The notes under the pieces: generated by a model
What the model was told of the DNA's origin: nothing
Database searches by the model: none
The model's input: only the letters and a program-made list of their open reading frames with translations
Source of the DNA: Comamonadaceae bacterium
GTDB taxonomy: Bacteria; Pseudomonadota; Gammaproteobacteria; Burkholderiales; Burkholderiaceae_C
Direction: 5' to 3'
NCBI GenBank assembly: GCA_947448735.1
Contig: CANFOS010000020.1
Location: forward strand, 1 to 64,000
Length of the DNA stretch: 64,000 nt
Program-made: the position numbers and the translations under genes
Shown here: positions 18,201 to 26,176 of the stretch, in pieces
Numbering within the stretch: the first letter of the stretch is position 1
Layout of the letters: the number at the start of each line of letters is the position of its first letter

Positions 18201-19109
18201 TCAGTCCCGGTAAAAATTAACGGGCAATCCCGCCACATCAACCCGCATCGACAAGACGCAGCCCGACTGCGGATACGCCTGCAGTTCCGCATCACTGCGG
18301 TTGTAGCAAGCCGTGGTCAGGTAAAGCGTCTTCAAGTCGTCGCCGCCAAAGCAGGGCATGGTGGGGCACTGGGCGGGCACGGGGATGCTGGCCAGTTCTT
18401 CACCGCCAGGCGACAGCTTGCAGATGCGTGCGCCTTCAAACATGGCCACGTAGTAGTTGCCCTCCACGTCAACCGCTGCGCCGTCGGGCCGACCGCCATA
18501 GTCTTGATAGTCATCCTTGCCAAACTGCCAGCCTGCAGGCTTGCCCGCCCACCGCTTGAAAATGCGCTCGTTCGTCAGGGCGCTGGTGACTGCATTGAAG
18601 TCCCAGGCGCGCACGCTGTGGGTGGGCGTGTCGGCCCAGTACAGGGTATTGGCATCGGGCGACCAGGCCAGACCATTGGCGACGGTTGCGTTGCTGAGTT
18701 TTTGCGCCAACGCGCCGTCATTGACAACGAAAAGCCCAGCGCTGGCAGACGTGCGCGGCTCAAACATCGTGCCCGCCCAAAAGCGCCCTGCCGGGTCCGC
18801 CTTGCCGTCGTTAAAACGTGTGGTGGCCGTGTCGTGCAGGCCAGCGGCCAGCTTGACGAGCGCACCACCCCACTGGCGCGCGCGGTAGATGCCATCACGC
18901 AGGGCAATCACCAGCCCGCCTGATTCAGCCGGCGCCATGCTGCCGGGCTCAGTCGGCATGGCCCAGCTTTCCACGCTGCCCATAAAAATATTGCAGCGGT
19001 AAATGCACTTGCCTGGAATATCAAGCCAGTACAGCATCAGCTCATGCGGGTGCCAGAACGGCGACTCACCGAGTTCGAAAGCTTGAGGGGTCAGCGCTTG
19101 CCAGGTCAT
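18201..19109 (-). CDS. SMP-30/gluconolactonase/LRE family protein
   Basis: A 302-residue six-bladed beta-propeller hydrolase. The metal ligands of the family are visible: Glu15 in 'LGESPFWHP', Asn in 'VANGLAWSPDANTLYWADT' and Asp in 'DGAAVDVEGNYYVAMFEG'. 'LMLYWLDIPGKCIYR' and 'RFNDGKADPAGRFWAGTM' are further hallmarks. Members hydrolyse sugar lactones such as gluconolactone; the exact substrate is unknown here. It begins 6 bp after the end of the ATP-binding gene, so it is part of the peptide-importer transcript. Confidence 0.92.
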   Translation of the reverse strand: MTWQALTPQAFELGESPFWHPHELMLYWLDIPGKCIYRCNIFMGSVESWAMPTEPGSMAPAESGGLVIALRDGIYRARQWGGALVKLAAGLHDTATTRFNDGKADPAGRFWAGTMFEPRTSASAGLFVVNDGALAQKLSNATVANGLAWSPDANTLYWADTPTHSVRAWDFNAVTSALTNERIFKRWAGKPAGWQFGKDDYQDYGGRPDGAAVDVEGNYYVAMFEGARICKLSPGGEELASIPVPAQCPTMPCFGGDDLKTLYLTTACYNRSDAELQAYPQSGCVLSMRVDVAGLPVNFYRD

Positions 19110-19115
19110 GGCGGT

Positions 19116-20141
19116 TTAAATTCGTCCCTCTTGAACCGCATGGCATGCAACCTTGATGCCGTGCAGGCTGGTCAAAACCGGCCGCTCGCTGCGGCAACGG
19201 TCATTGGCGTGGGGGCATCTGGGGTTGAAGGCGCAGCCTGCGGGCGGATTCAAGGGGTTGGGCACTTCGCCCTGCACCGCCGTGCGGGCGCGGCCGGTGT
19301 CGTGCATTTTGGGGATGGCATCGAGCAGCATGCGGGTGTACGGATGGCGCGGCGTGGCAAACAGCGATTGTTTGTCGGCCAGCTCCACCAGTCGGCCCAG
19401 ATACATCACGCCAACGCTGTCGCTGACGTGCCGCACCACGGCCAGGTTGTGGCTGATGAACAGATACGTTAAACCGCGTTTTTTTTGCAGGTCCTTCATG
19501 ATGTTCAGCACCTGCGCCTGCACGCTCACATCGAGGGCGCTGGTGGGCTCATCACACACCAAAAACTCGGGGTTGGTGGCCAGTGCCCGGGCAATCGAGA
19601 TGCGCTGGCGCTGGCCGCCCGAAAACTGGTGCGGGTACTTGGGGCCATCGAGCGGGCTCAGCCCGACTGACGTGAGCAGGTCACCGACTTTGGCTTTCAG
19701 CTCTGCTGCGTCGGTGATGATGCCGTGTTCTTTCAGCGGCTCGCCAATGATGTCTTCGACCACCCAGCGCGGATTGAGCGAGGCATACGGGTCCTGAAAG
19801 ATCATTTGAATGCGCTCGCGCAGCTTCAAACCGGCGTTGTTTTTTCTGCTTGTATAGGTGGCGTGCGCGTCCACGCCGTCAAAGGTCATGCTGCCGCGCG
19901 TTGGCTGGTACAGGCCCACCATCAGCTTGGCCACGGTGCTTTTGCCGCAACCGGATTCACCGACCAGTGCCAGGGTTTTGCCTTTTTCAATCTCAAAACT
20001 CACCCCATCGACGGCGTGCAACAAAAGCTTGGGCTGGCGCTCAAGCACACGCGTGAGCAGGCTGGCAGAGACATCAAAGGTCATGGCGATGTCGTTGACC
20101 ACCACCAGCGGCTTGCTTGCCAGGTTATCAAGCGCGCTCAT
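19116..20141 (-). CDS. Oligopeptide/dipeptide ABC transporter ATP-binding protein (DppF/OppF type)
   Basis: A 341-residue ATPase. Walker A GESGCGKS is at residues 61-68, signature 'FSGGQRQRISIARAL', Walker B 'FLVCDEPTSALDVS', then the Opp-specific C-terminal cysteine cluster '[19 protein letters not shown]'. It energises peptide (or glutathione/nickel) import with the upstream paralogous ATPase. The ATG at 20141 overlaps the upstream stop (ATGA); 38 further in-frame residues upstream are the shadow of that gene. Confidence 0.94.
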   Translation of the reverse strand: MSALDNLASKPLVVVNDIAMTFDVSASLLTRVLERQPKLLLHAVDGVSFEIEKGKTLALVGESGCGKSTVAKLMVGLYQPTRGSMTFDGVDAHATYTSRKNNAGLKLRERIQMIFQDPYASLNPRWVVEDIIGEPLKEHGIITDAAELKAKVGDLLTSVGLSPLDGPKYPHQFSGGQRQRISIARALATNPEFLVCDEPTSALDVSVQAQVLNIMKDLQKKRGLTYLFISHNLAVVRHVSDSVGVMYLGRLVELADKQSLFATPRHPYTRMLLDAIPKMHDTGRARTAVQGEVPNPLNPPAGCAFNPRCPHANDRCRSERPVLTSLHGIKVACHAVQEGRI

Positions 20142-21112
20142 GCGCCAACCCCAGCCAGCCAGCAGGCGGCACGTGTCGCACCTGCGCTGACAAGCTCGGG
20201 GCGCTCCACTCGGCATCGGTCGAACACTTTGGGGCAGCGCGGATTGAATGCGCAACCTGTGGGAATGGCATTCAGGCGGGGCATGGCGCCGTCAATCTGG
20301 TTCAGGTAGTCGCGGTCCTGGGTGATGTCGGGAATCGACGCCATCAGTCCTGCGGTGTAGGGGTGCGCGGGTTGGTTGATGACCTCGTGCACCGGCCCAA
20401 TTTCAACAATCCGCCCGGCATACATCACCGCCACGCGGTCACAGGTCTCCGCGATCACGCCCATGTCGTGGGTGATCAGCATCACTGCTGCGCCCCGGTT
20501 TTGACAGATGTTTTTCAACAGGCTGATGATCTGCGCCTGAATCGACACATCGAGTGCGGTGGTCGGCTCGTCGGCCACGATCAACTTGGGCTCAGCGGCC
20601 AATGCCAATGCAATCACCACCCGTTGGCGCATGCCGCCTGAGAACTGGTGCGGGTAATGGTCGATGCGCTGCTCGGCCGCCGGAATGCCGGTGTCTTTGA
20701 GCAAGTCAATCGCGCGCCTCCTGGCCTCGGCGTTGCTGACGGGCAAGTGCGCCTGGATGGTCTCGGTCAGCTGTTTGCCCACGCTGTACAGCGGGTTGAG
20801 CGAGGTGAGCGGGTCCTGAAAAATCGCGCCAATTTTGCGCCCACGGATGTGGCGCAACTGGTCGTTCGTCAAATTGTCAATGCGCTGGCCTTCCAGCAAA
20901 ATCTCGCCGCTGGCAATGCGGCCTGGCGGCTCCAGCAGGCCAATGATGGACGCACCCGTCAGCGACTTGCCCGCACCCGATTCACCGACCACACCCAGAA
21001 TTTCGCCAGGGGCAATATCAAAAGAAATGCCGTCAATGGCGCGCAGCGTGCCGCGTCGATTCGGAAATTCGACGACCAAGTTTTTAACGCAGAGAAGTGA
21101 CGTGGCAGTCAT
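20138..21112 (-). CDS. Oligopeptide/dipeptide ABC transporter ATP-binding protein (DppD/OppD type)
   Basis: A 324-residue ATPase partner of the preceding DppF-type protein. Walker A GESGAGKS at residues 43-50, signature '[19 protein letters not shown]', Walker B '[14 protein letters not shown]', and the oligopeptide transporter C-terminal region '[22 protein letters not shown]'. The start is [16 protein letters not shown] at 21112. A GC-rich intergenic repeat (about 21129-21208) separates it from the upstream permease gene, the only sizeable gap between the membrane and ATPase genes. Confidence 0.94.
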   Translation of the reverse strand: MTATSLLCVKNLVVEFPNRRGTLRAIDGISFDIAPGEILGVVGESGAGKSLTGASIIGLLEPPGRIASGEILLEGQRIDNLTNDQLRHIRGRKIGAIFQDPLTSLNPLYSVGKQLTETIQAHLPVSNAEARRRAIDLLKDTGIPAAEQRIDHYPHQFSGGMRQRVVIALALAAEPKLIVADEPTTALDVSIQAQIISLLKNICQNRGAAVMLITHDMGVIAETCDRVAVMYAGRIVEIGPVHEVINQPAHPYTAGLMASIPDITQDRDYLNQIDGAMPRLNAIPTGCAFNPRCPKVFDRCRVERPELVSAGATRAACWLAGVGA

Positions 21113-21128
21113 GGTGGTGTCTTTACAA

Positions 21129-21208
21129 GCGGCAGCCGCAGAACCGGCTTTGCCGGGCTGCTGGCTGCGCCCCCTTGAGGGGGAAGCGCCGAAGGCGCAC
21201 GGGGGTGT
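21129..21208 (+). repeat. GC-rich REP-like element, copy 1
   Basis: Contains GAACCGGCTTTGCCGGGC (hairpin CCGGC-ttt-GCCGG), then CCCCC-ttga-GGGGG and GCGCC-gaa-GGCGC hairpins, ending GGGGGTG at the stop codon of the upstream permease gene. It shares its core and layout with the copy at 39911-39998. Confidence 0.65.
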
Positions 21209-22120
21209 TCATCTGAGTCTGGGATTCAGCGCATCACGCAGCCAGTCGCCCAGCAAGTTCACGCTCAGTGCAATGATGACCAGCATCAGCGCCGGAAACA
21301 CCGTGATCCACCATTCGCCTGAAAACAAATAATCGTTGCCGACCCGGATCAGCGTGCCTAACGAGGGTGAGGTGGGCGGTACGCCAACGCCCAAAAACGA
21401 CAGCGTCGCTTCAGTGATGATGGCCGTTGCCACTTGAATCGTGGCCAGCACCAGCACCGGGCCCAGCACATTGGGCAGCACGTGGCGCGTCATGATGCGC
21501 ATCGGCGCCACGCCTGTGACGCGCGCGGCCTGCACATATTCCTTGTTGCGTTCCACCAGCGTTGAGCCGCGAACGGTGCGGGCGTACTGCACCCATCCGG
21601 TCAGAGAGATAGACACGATCAGCACCCCAAAGGCCAGCGACTCGTGCGCGTTGGGGAACATCGCGCGGCCCACGCCTGCAATCAGCAATGCCACCAAAAT
21701 GGCCGGAAAACTCAGCATCACGTCGCACAGGCGCATCAAAAAACTGTCCAGCCAGCCGCCCAGAAAGCCCGCGAGCAAGCCCATCAGCACGCCAAAAGCC
21801 ACAGAAATGATCACCGACGCAAAACCCACCGCCAGCGAGATGCGGGCGCCGTACATCAGGGTGGACAAAATGTCGCGGCCCTGGTCATCGGTGCCCAGCA
21901 AAAAAGCGCGCTTGCCTTCCGGCTCCCAAGCGGGCGGCAGGCGGGCGTTCGACAGCTCCAGCGTGGTCAGGTCAAACGGGTTGTGCGGGGCAATGTAGCC
22001 CGCAAAAACCGCAGACACCAGGCACACCAACGCCACCAACGCTGCGGCCATCGCCATCGGTGAAGTTTTGAAGCTGTAGCCGACATCGGTGTCCAGCCAG
22101 CGGGTGATGGGATTACTCAC
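21209..22120 (-). CDS. Peptide ABC transporter permease (DppC/OppC type)
   Basis: A 303-residue permease with about six transmembrane helices: one near residues 23-45 (AMAAALVALVCLVSAVFAGYI), a periplasmic segment 'LGTDDQGRDILSTLMYGARISLAVGF', and the inner-membrane EAA loop 'EYVQAARVTGVAPMRIMTRHVLPNVLGPVLV'. Pairs with the DppB-type permease encoded 3 kb upstream in the same series. It follows the binding-protein gene by 21 bp. Its 3' end touches the GC-rich REP-like element. Confidence 0.94.
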   Translation of the reverse strand: MSNPITRWLDTDVGYSFKTSPMAMAAALVALVCLVSAVFAGYIAPHNPFDLTTLELSNARLPPAWEPEGKRAFLLGTDDQGRDILSTLMYGARISLAVGFASVIISVAFGVLMGLLAGFLGGWLDSFLMRLCDVMLSFPAILVALLIAGVGRAMFPNAHESLAFGVLIVSISLTGWVQYARTVRGSTLVERNKEYVQAARVTGVAPMRIMTRHVLPNVLGPVLVLATIQVATAIITEATLSFLGVGVPPTSPSLGTLIRVGNDYLFSGEWWITVFPALMLVIIALSVNLLGDWLRDALNPRLR

Positions 22121-22141
22121 GCGATAACAAGTACTTGAACG

Positions 22142-23740
22142 TTACTTGATGCTCATCCATTTGAAGAACATGAAGTTGTCGGCCAGTTGCACCAGCTGAA
22201 CTTTTTTGCTCACACCCCAGGCCAGCGCTTGCTGGTGCAGCGGCAGGTGACCAATGTCGTCCGTGTGCAATTTGAAGGCTTCAGTAATGTAGGCCTGACG
22301 CTTGGTTTTATCGGTTTCAGACTGAATCTTCACGATCAGCTCGTCCACCTTGGGGTTGCAGTAAGCGCCCAGGTTGAACTGGCCCGAGCCTTTGTCGTCC
22401 ACGCAGCGCATCGCTGCATTCAAAGCGTTGTGGGCATCGTAGGTGCTGGGCGTCCATCCCAACAGGTAAAAGCTGGTGTCACGGCGCAAAATTTTCGGAA
22501 AGTAGGTGCCTTTGGTTTCGGCCTGCAAATTGATTTTGACATTGATGCGCGACAGGTTGGCGGCCACGGCCTGGCAAATTTCGCCGTCGTTCACATAACG
22601 GTCGTTCGGGCAATTCATGCTGACCTCAAACCCGGCGCCGTAGCCAGCTTCAGCCATCAGTTTTTTGGCGGCTTCCACATCAAACGGGAGGCGCTTGACG
22701 GCAGCGTCAAACCCATTGATGCCAGGGCCGACCATCAGCGCCGACGGGTTGGCGGCGCCACGCATCACGGTGCGCTTGATGCCTTCAATATCGATGGCCT
22801 GGTAAAACGCCTGGCGCACGCGCTTGTCCTTGAAGGGGTTTTTACCCTTCACGCTCGAATACAGCAGCTCGTCACGCTTTTGGTCCATGCCCAAAAAGAT
22901 GGTGCGCAGCTCGGGGCCGGTCATGGCTCTGGCGTTTGCACTGGCGTTGACACGCGCGATGTCCTGTACCGGTACCGGCTCCATCACATCAATTTCGCCA
23001 GATATCAAAGCGGCGACGCGGGTTGGGTCGTTGCCGATCGGGGTGAAGATCACCTCGTCGATATTGCCCTCAACCTTGCCCCAGTAGTTGCCGCTTTTGC
23101 TGAAGGTGGTTCGGATGCCGGGCTGACGCTCGCGAACCCGATACGGGCCCGTGCCATTGGCGCGAAACGACGCGGCGTTTTCAACCCCCTTACGGCGGTC
23201 TACCGGTCGAACGGCTTGGTTGGTTTCGCACCATTTTTTGCTCATCATGTAAACCAGCGACAGCATGTCCGGCAAGATCGGAAACGGGCCCTTGGTTTCG
23301 ATGTCGACCACATGATCATTGACCTTGCGCACCTCCTTGATGTCGTTCACGTAGCTCTTCATGTCCGAACCGTCTGCGCCAGCGCGTGCCAAGCTGAACA
23401 GCACGTCATCTGCCGTGAAAGGCGAGCCGTCATGAAATTGCACACCCTTGCGCAGCTCAAAACGCCACACGGTGGGCGTGGGCTGGCTCCACTTGGTGGC
23501 CAGCAGAGGTGCCAGGCTCAAGTCCTTGTTGCGACCGGCCAGCGGCTCGTAAACGTTGGCGGTGGCGCTTAACTGCAAGGACTCGCTGAGCGAGTGCGGG
23601 TCCATCGACAGGATATCGCCCTGGTTGCTGATGCGGATGGTTTTGGCATTCAGGCCACCCATCATGCCCGCTACTAAAAATAGAGCAGCTCCCGCCCGAA
23701 CTACTTGGGCTAGAGCTGATTTTTTAATGCGATTTGACAT
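22142..23740 (-). CDS. Peptide ABC transporter substrate-binding protein 1 (SBP family 5)
   Basis: A 532-residue periplasmic binding protein of the DppA/OppA family. Mature sequence features are 'ISNQGDILSMDPHSLSES', 'ATKWSQPTPTVWRFELRKGVQFHDGSPFTADDVLFSL' and 'VRQAFYQAIDIEGIKRTVMRG'. Paralogous to the second binding protein at 26177-27745 ('FEVSMNCPNDRYVNDGEICQ' versus the matching stretch there). The signal peptide (residues about 5-30) is largely encoded by a two-stem repeat copy at 23670-23728. It follows the amidohydrolase gene by 41 bp and precedes the DppC-type permease. Confidence 0.93.
   Translation of the reverse strand: MSNRIKKSALAQVVRAGAALFLVAGMMGGLNAKTIRISNQGDILSMDPHSLSESLQLSATANVYEPLAGRNKDLSLAPLLATKWSQPTPTVWRFELRKGVQFHDGSPFTADDVLFSLARAGADGSDMKSYVNDIKEVRKVNDHVVDIETKGPFPILPDMLSLVYMMSKKWCETNQAVRPVDRRKGVENAASFRANGTGPYRVRERQPGIRTTFSKSGNYWGKVEGNIDEVIFTPIGNDPTRVAALISGEIDVMEPVPVQDIARVNASANARAMTGPELRTIFLGMDQKRDELLYSSVKGKNPFKDKRVRQAFYQAIDIEGIKRTVMRGAANPSALMVGPGINGFDAAVKRLPFDVEAAKKLMAEAGYGAGFEVSMNCPNDRYVNDGEICQAVAANLSRINVKINLQAETKGTYFPKILRRDTSFYLLGWTPSTYDAHNALNAAMRCVDDKGSGQFNLGAYCNPKVDELIVKIQSETDKTKRQAYITEAFKLHTDDIGHLPLHQQALAWGVSKKVQLVQLADNFMFFKWMSIK
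23670..23728 (+). repeat. Two-stem interspersed element forming the signal peptide of a binding protein
   Basis: Plus-strand reading: GCTACTAAAAATAGAGCAGC, then GCCC-gaactact-TGGGC as second stem, then GAGCTGATTTTTTAAT. Read in the opposite direction it encodes residues about 5-24 of binding protein 1, including the hydrophobic core of its export signal. It matches the copy at 12614-12672 in layout and tail. Confidence 0.65.
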
Positions 23741-23781
23741 ATTTTTCCTTTATATTGAATTAAAAAGAGCGAAAAAATCGT

Positions 23782-25023
23782 TTACACAACCAGGGGCAAG
23801 GACTGCTCCACCAAACCCGCAAACAGCGCCGCCCCCAGCGGCAGCACCTCATCATTGAAGTCGTAGCGGCTGTTGTGCAAAAAGCAGCCGGCTTGACCCA
23901 GCCCGTCGCCCTGGCCCAGACGCAGATAGGCGCCGGGCTTGGCCTGCAGCATGAATGAGAAATCCTCAGCGCCCATGCTGGGCACGATGTCGCGGGTGAC
24001 GTTGTCTTCACCGATCAGCATGGCGGCCACATCAGCGGCGAACATGGCCTCAGCCGGGGTGTTGATGGTGGCCGGGTAAATGCGCTCGTATTGCATGGTG
24101 GCCGTGGCACCAAAGGCTTCAGCCACCGATGCAATCAGGGTGTGCAGGCGTTTTTCAACCATGTCCTGCACCTCGGCATTGAAGGTGCGCACCGTGCCGA
24201 CCAGTGTGGCGGTGCCGGGAATCACGCTCATGGCTCCCAGGTCGCCCGCGTTCATGGCGCAAATACTGACCACGGCACTGTCTTGCGGCTTGACGTTGCG
24301 CGACACGATGCTTTGCGCTGCCGTGATGATGTGCGCCGCCACCAGCACCGGGTCAACGGCCATGTACGGGTGCGCGCCGTGGCCGCCCTTGCCTGTGATG
24401 GTGATGGTGATGCGGTCCGCCGCAGCCATCATGGGGCCACGGTTGACGCCCACCGTGCCAGGGGGCATGGATGGCCAGTTGTGCATGGCGTAAGCAGCCT
24501 GCACCGGAAAGCGGTCAAACAGGCCGTCCTCCATCATGGCCTTGGCACCGGCGTAGCCTTCTTCGCCGGGCTGGAAAATCAACACCGCTGTGCCGTCAAA
24601 ATGGCGTGTTTCGGCCAGGTACCGCGCCGCGCCCACCAGCATGGTGGTGTGGCCATCGTGGCCGCAGGCGTGCATCTTGCCGGGCTCGCCCGACTTCCAG
24701 CCGAAGGCGTTGTGCTCGGTCAGGGGCAGTGCGTCCATGTCGGCCCGCAAGCCAATCATGTTGCCGGGGTTGTTGGCGTTTCGGCCCTTGCCATGAATGA
24801 TGCCCACCACGCCGGTCTTGCCAATGCCGGTGTGAATGGCATCCACGCCGCACAGCTCAAGGGCCTGCTTGACGCGGCTGGCGGTGTACACCTCTTCAAA
24901 ACCCAGTTCGGGGTGAACGTGCAAGTCACGCCGGAACGCGGTGAGCTCCGGGTGAAAGGCGCTGATGGCAGCAAAGGCGCGGCCACTGGCCAGCAAGGGA
25001 ACAGGTTTAACAGCAGTCAGCAT
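23782..25023 (-). CDS. M20-family amidohydrolase/aminoacylase (hippurate hydrolase-like)
   Basis: A 413-residue metallo-amidohydrolase. Motifs are 'RRDLHVHPELGFEE', 'GLRADMDALPLTE', 'MHACGHDGHTTMLVGAA' (metal-binding His-Asp region), 'FQPGEEGYAGAKAMM' (catalytic Glu and metal Glu), 'YAMHNWPSMPPG' and the C-terminal 'PSMGAEDFSFML'. The family removes acyl groups from N-acyl amino acids or hydrolyses small peptides; position inside a peptide-importer operon suggests it processes an imported N-acyl amino acid or dipeptide. The ATG at 25023 overlaps the upstream permease stop; an adjacent TTG at 25026 would add one residue. No signal peptide. Confidence 0.93.
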   Translation of the reverse strand: MLTAVKPVPLLASGRAFAAISAFHPELTAFRRDLHVHPELGFEEVYTASRVKQALELCGVDAIHTGIGKTGVVGIIHGKGRNANNPGNMIGLRADMDALPLTEHNAFGWKSGEPGKMHACGHDGHTTMLVGAARYLAETRHFDGTAVLIFQPGEEGYAGAKAMMEDGLFDRFPVQAAYAMHNWPSMPPGTVGVNRGPMMAAADRITITITGKGGHGAHPYMAVDPVLVAAHIITAAQSIVSRNVKPQDSAVVSICAMNAGDLGAMSVIPGTATLVGTVRTFNAEVQDMVEKRLHTLIASVAEAFGATATMQYERIYPATINTPAEAMFAADVAAMLIGEDNVTRDIVPSMGAEDFSFMLQAKPGAYLRLGQGDGLGQAGCFLHNSRYDFNDEVLPLGAALFAGLVEQSLPLVV

Positions 25024-26003
25024 CAATGGCCTCCAGATTTGCCCACGCGCAAACGCGGGTCCACCACAAAGTAAAGCAAGTCAACCACCAGGTTGATCAC
25101 CACAAAAATCAGCGCTGTCAGGCACAGGTAGGCGGCCATGACCGGAATGTCAGCAAACGTCACCGCCTGGATGAACAGCAGCCCCATACCCGGCCATTGG
25201 AACACCGTCTCGGTGATGATGGCAAAGGCAATCAGCGCGCCCAGTTGCAAACCGGTGATGGTGATCACTGGCACCAACGTGTTTTTAAGCGCATGGCCGA
25301 AATGGATGGCGCTGTTGGACAGGCCGCGCGCGCGCGCAAACTTGACGTAATCGGTGCGCAGCACCTCCAGCATTTCCGCCCGCACCAGGCGCATGATGAG
25401 GGTGAGCTGAAAAATAGCCAGCGTGAGCGCGGGCAGCACAATGTGGTGCCAGCCGCCTGCGGTCAGCAAGCCCGATGTCCACCAGCCAAACTGCACCACA
25501 TCGCCGCGGCCAAAACTGGGGAACCATCCCAGCCCCACGGCAAACAGCAAAATAAGCAAAATGCCGACCAAAAATGTTGGCAAGGACACCCCCAGCAGCG
25601 ACACGGTCATGAACAGCTGGCTTAAAAATGTGCCGCGTTTGAGCGCAGCATAAACCCCCATGGGAATACCTAGCACCAGCGCCAGCACAGCAGCAACGCC
25701 GGCCAGTTCAAGGGTGGCGGGCAGGCGTTCGGAAATCAGGCGCGACACTTTGGCACCCTGACGCAGGCTGAGGCCAAACTCTCCCTGTACGGCGTTCATC
25801 AAAAAGTTCCAGAACTGCACCACAAAGGATCTGTCCAAGCCAAGATCAGCACGCAACTGAACGATTTGCTGCGGCGTGGCGTCCTGCCCCAACAAAAAGA
25901 CCACCGGGTCACCCACGTACTGAAACAGCAAAAACGAGATCAGTGCCACCGACACCATCACGATGATGGCTTGCAACAGGCGCTGAAGAATGAATGCAAA
26001 CAT
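25023..26003 (-). CDS. Peptide ABC transporter permease (DppB/OppB type)
   Basis: A 326-residue permease. The family start 'MFAFILQRLLQAIIVMVSVALISFLLF' is followed by 'LRADLGLDRSFVVQFWNFLMNAVQGEFGLSLRQGAKVSRLISERLPATLEL', the TMP_PF-type N-terminal region, about six membrane helices, and the EAA loop 'TDYVKFARARGLSNSAIHFGHALKNTLVPVITI'. Works with the DppC-type permease. It is separated from the upstream second binding-protein gene by 173 bp, where a hairpin may attenuate read-through. The M20 gene overlaps its stop. Confidence 0.94.
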   Translation of the reverse strand: MFAFILQRLLQAIIVMVSVALISFLLFQYVGDPVVFLLGQDATPQQIVQLRADLGLDRSFVVQFWNFLMNAVQGEFGLSLRQGAKVSRLISERLPATLELAGVAAVLALVLGIPMGVYAALKRGTFLSQLFMTVSLLGVSLPTFLVGILLILLFAVGLGWFPSFGRGDVVQFGWWTSGLLTAGGWHHIVLPALTLAIFQLTLIMRLVRAEMLEVLRTDYVKFARARGLSNSAIHFGHALKNTLVPVITITGLQLGALIAFAIITETVFQWPGMGLLFIQAVTFADIPVMAAYLCLTALIFVVINLVVDLLYFVVDPRLRVGKSGGH

Positions 26004-26131
26004 GGGGGGATGGGATAAATCGGTCAGGGTTGATATTAGCGCAGCAAGTAGCGCGCCAATGTGGGACTTACCTTATGAAATGCTGATCTATTGCTTCGGT
26101 CTGTCCCGGGCGTGTCATCTGCAGCACATGG

Positions 26132-26158
26132 ATCAAAGCCCGAAGAAGGCTCTTTGAT
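26132..26158 (-). terminator. Hairpin between binding-protein gene and dppB-type permease gene
   Basis: ATCAAAGCC (26132-26140) pairs with GGC-TC-TTTGAT (26148-26158) with a 2-nt bulge and 7-nt loop. It lies just after the minus-strand stop of binding protein 2, with no T-run following, so partial termination or mRNA 3'-end protection is more likely than complete termination. Confidence 0.4.
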
Positions 26159-26176
26159 TGGTGCGGCTTGAAAACC

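Noticed and set aside
22187-23572. 461-codon plus-strand open frame
   Set aside because: Lies entirely antisense to binding protein 1, with histidine/valine/alanine-rich composition typical of reverse frames in GC-rich genes.
24091-25074. 327-codon plus-strand open frame
   Set aside because: Antisense shadow of the M20 amidohydrolase gene, which has clear catalytic motifs.
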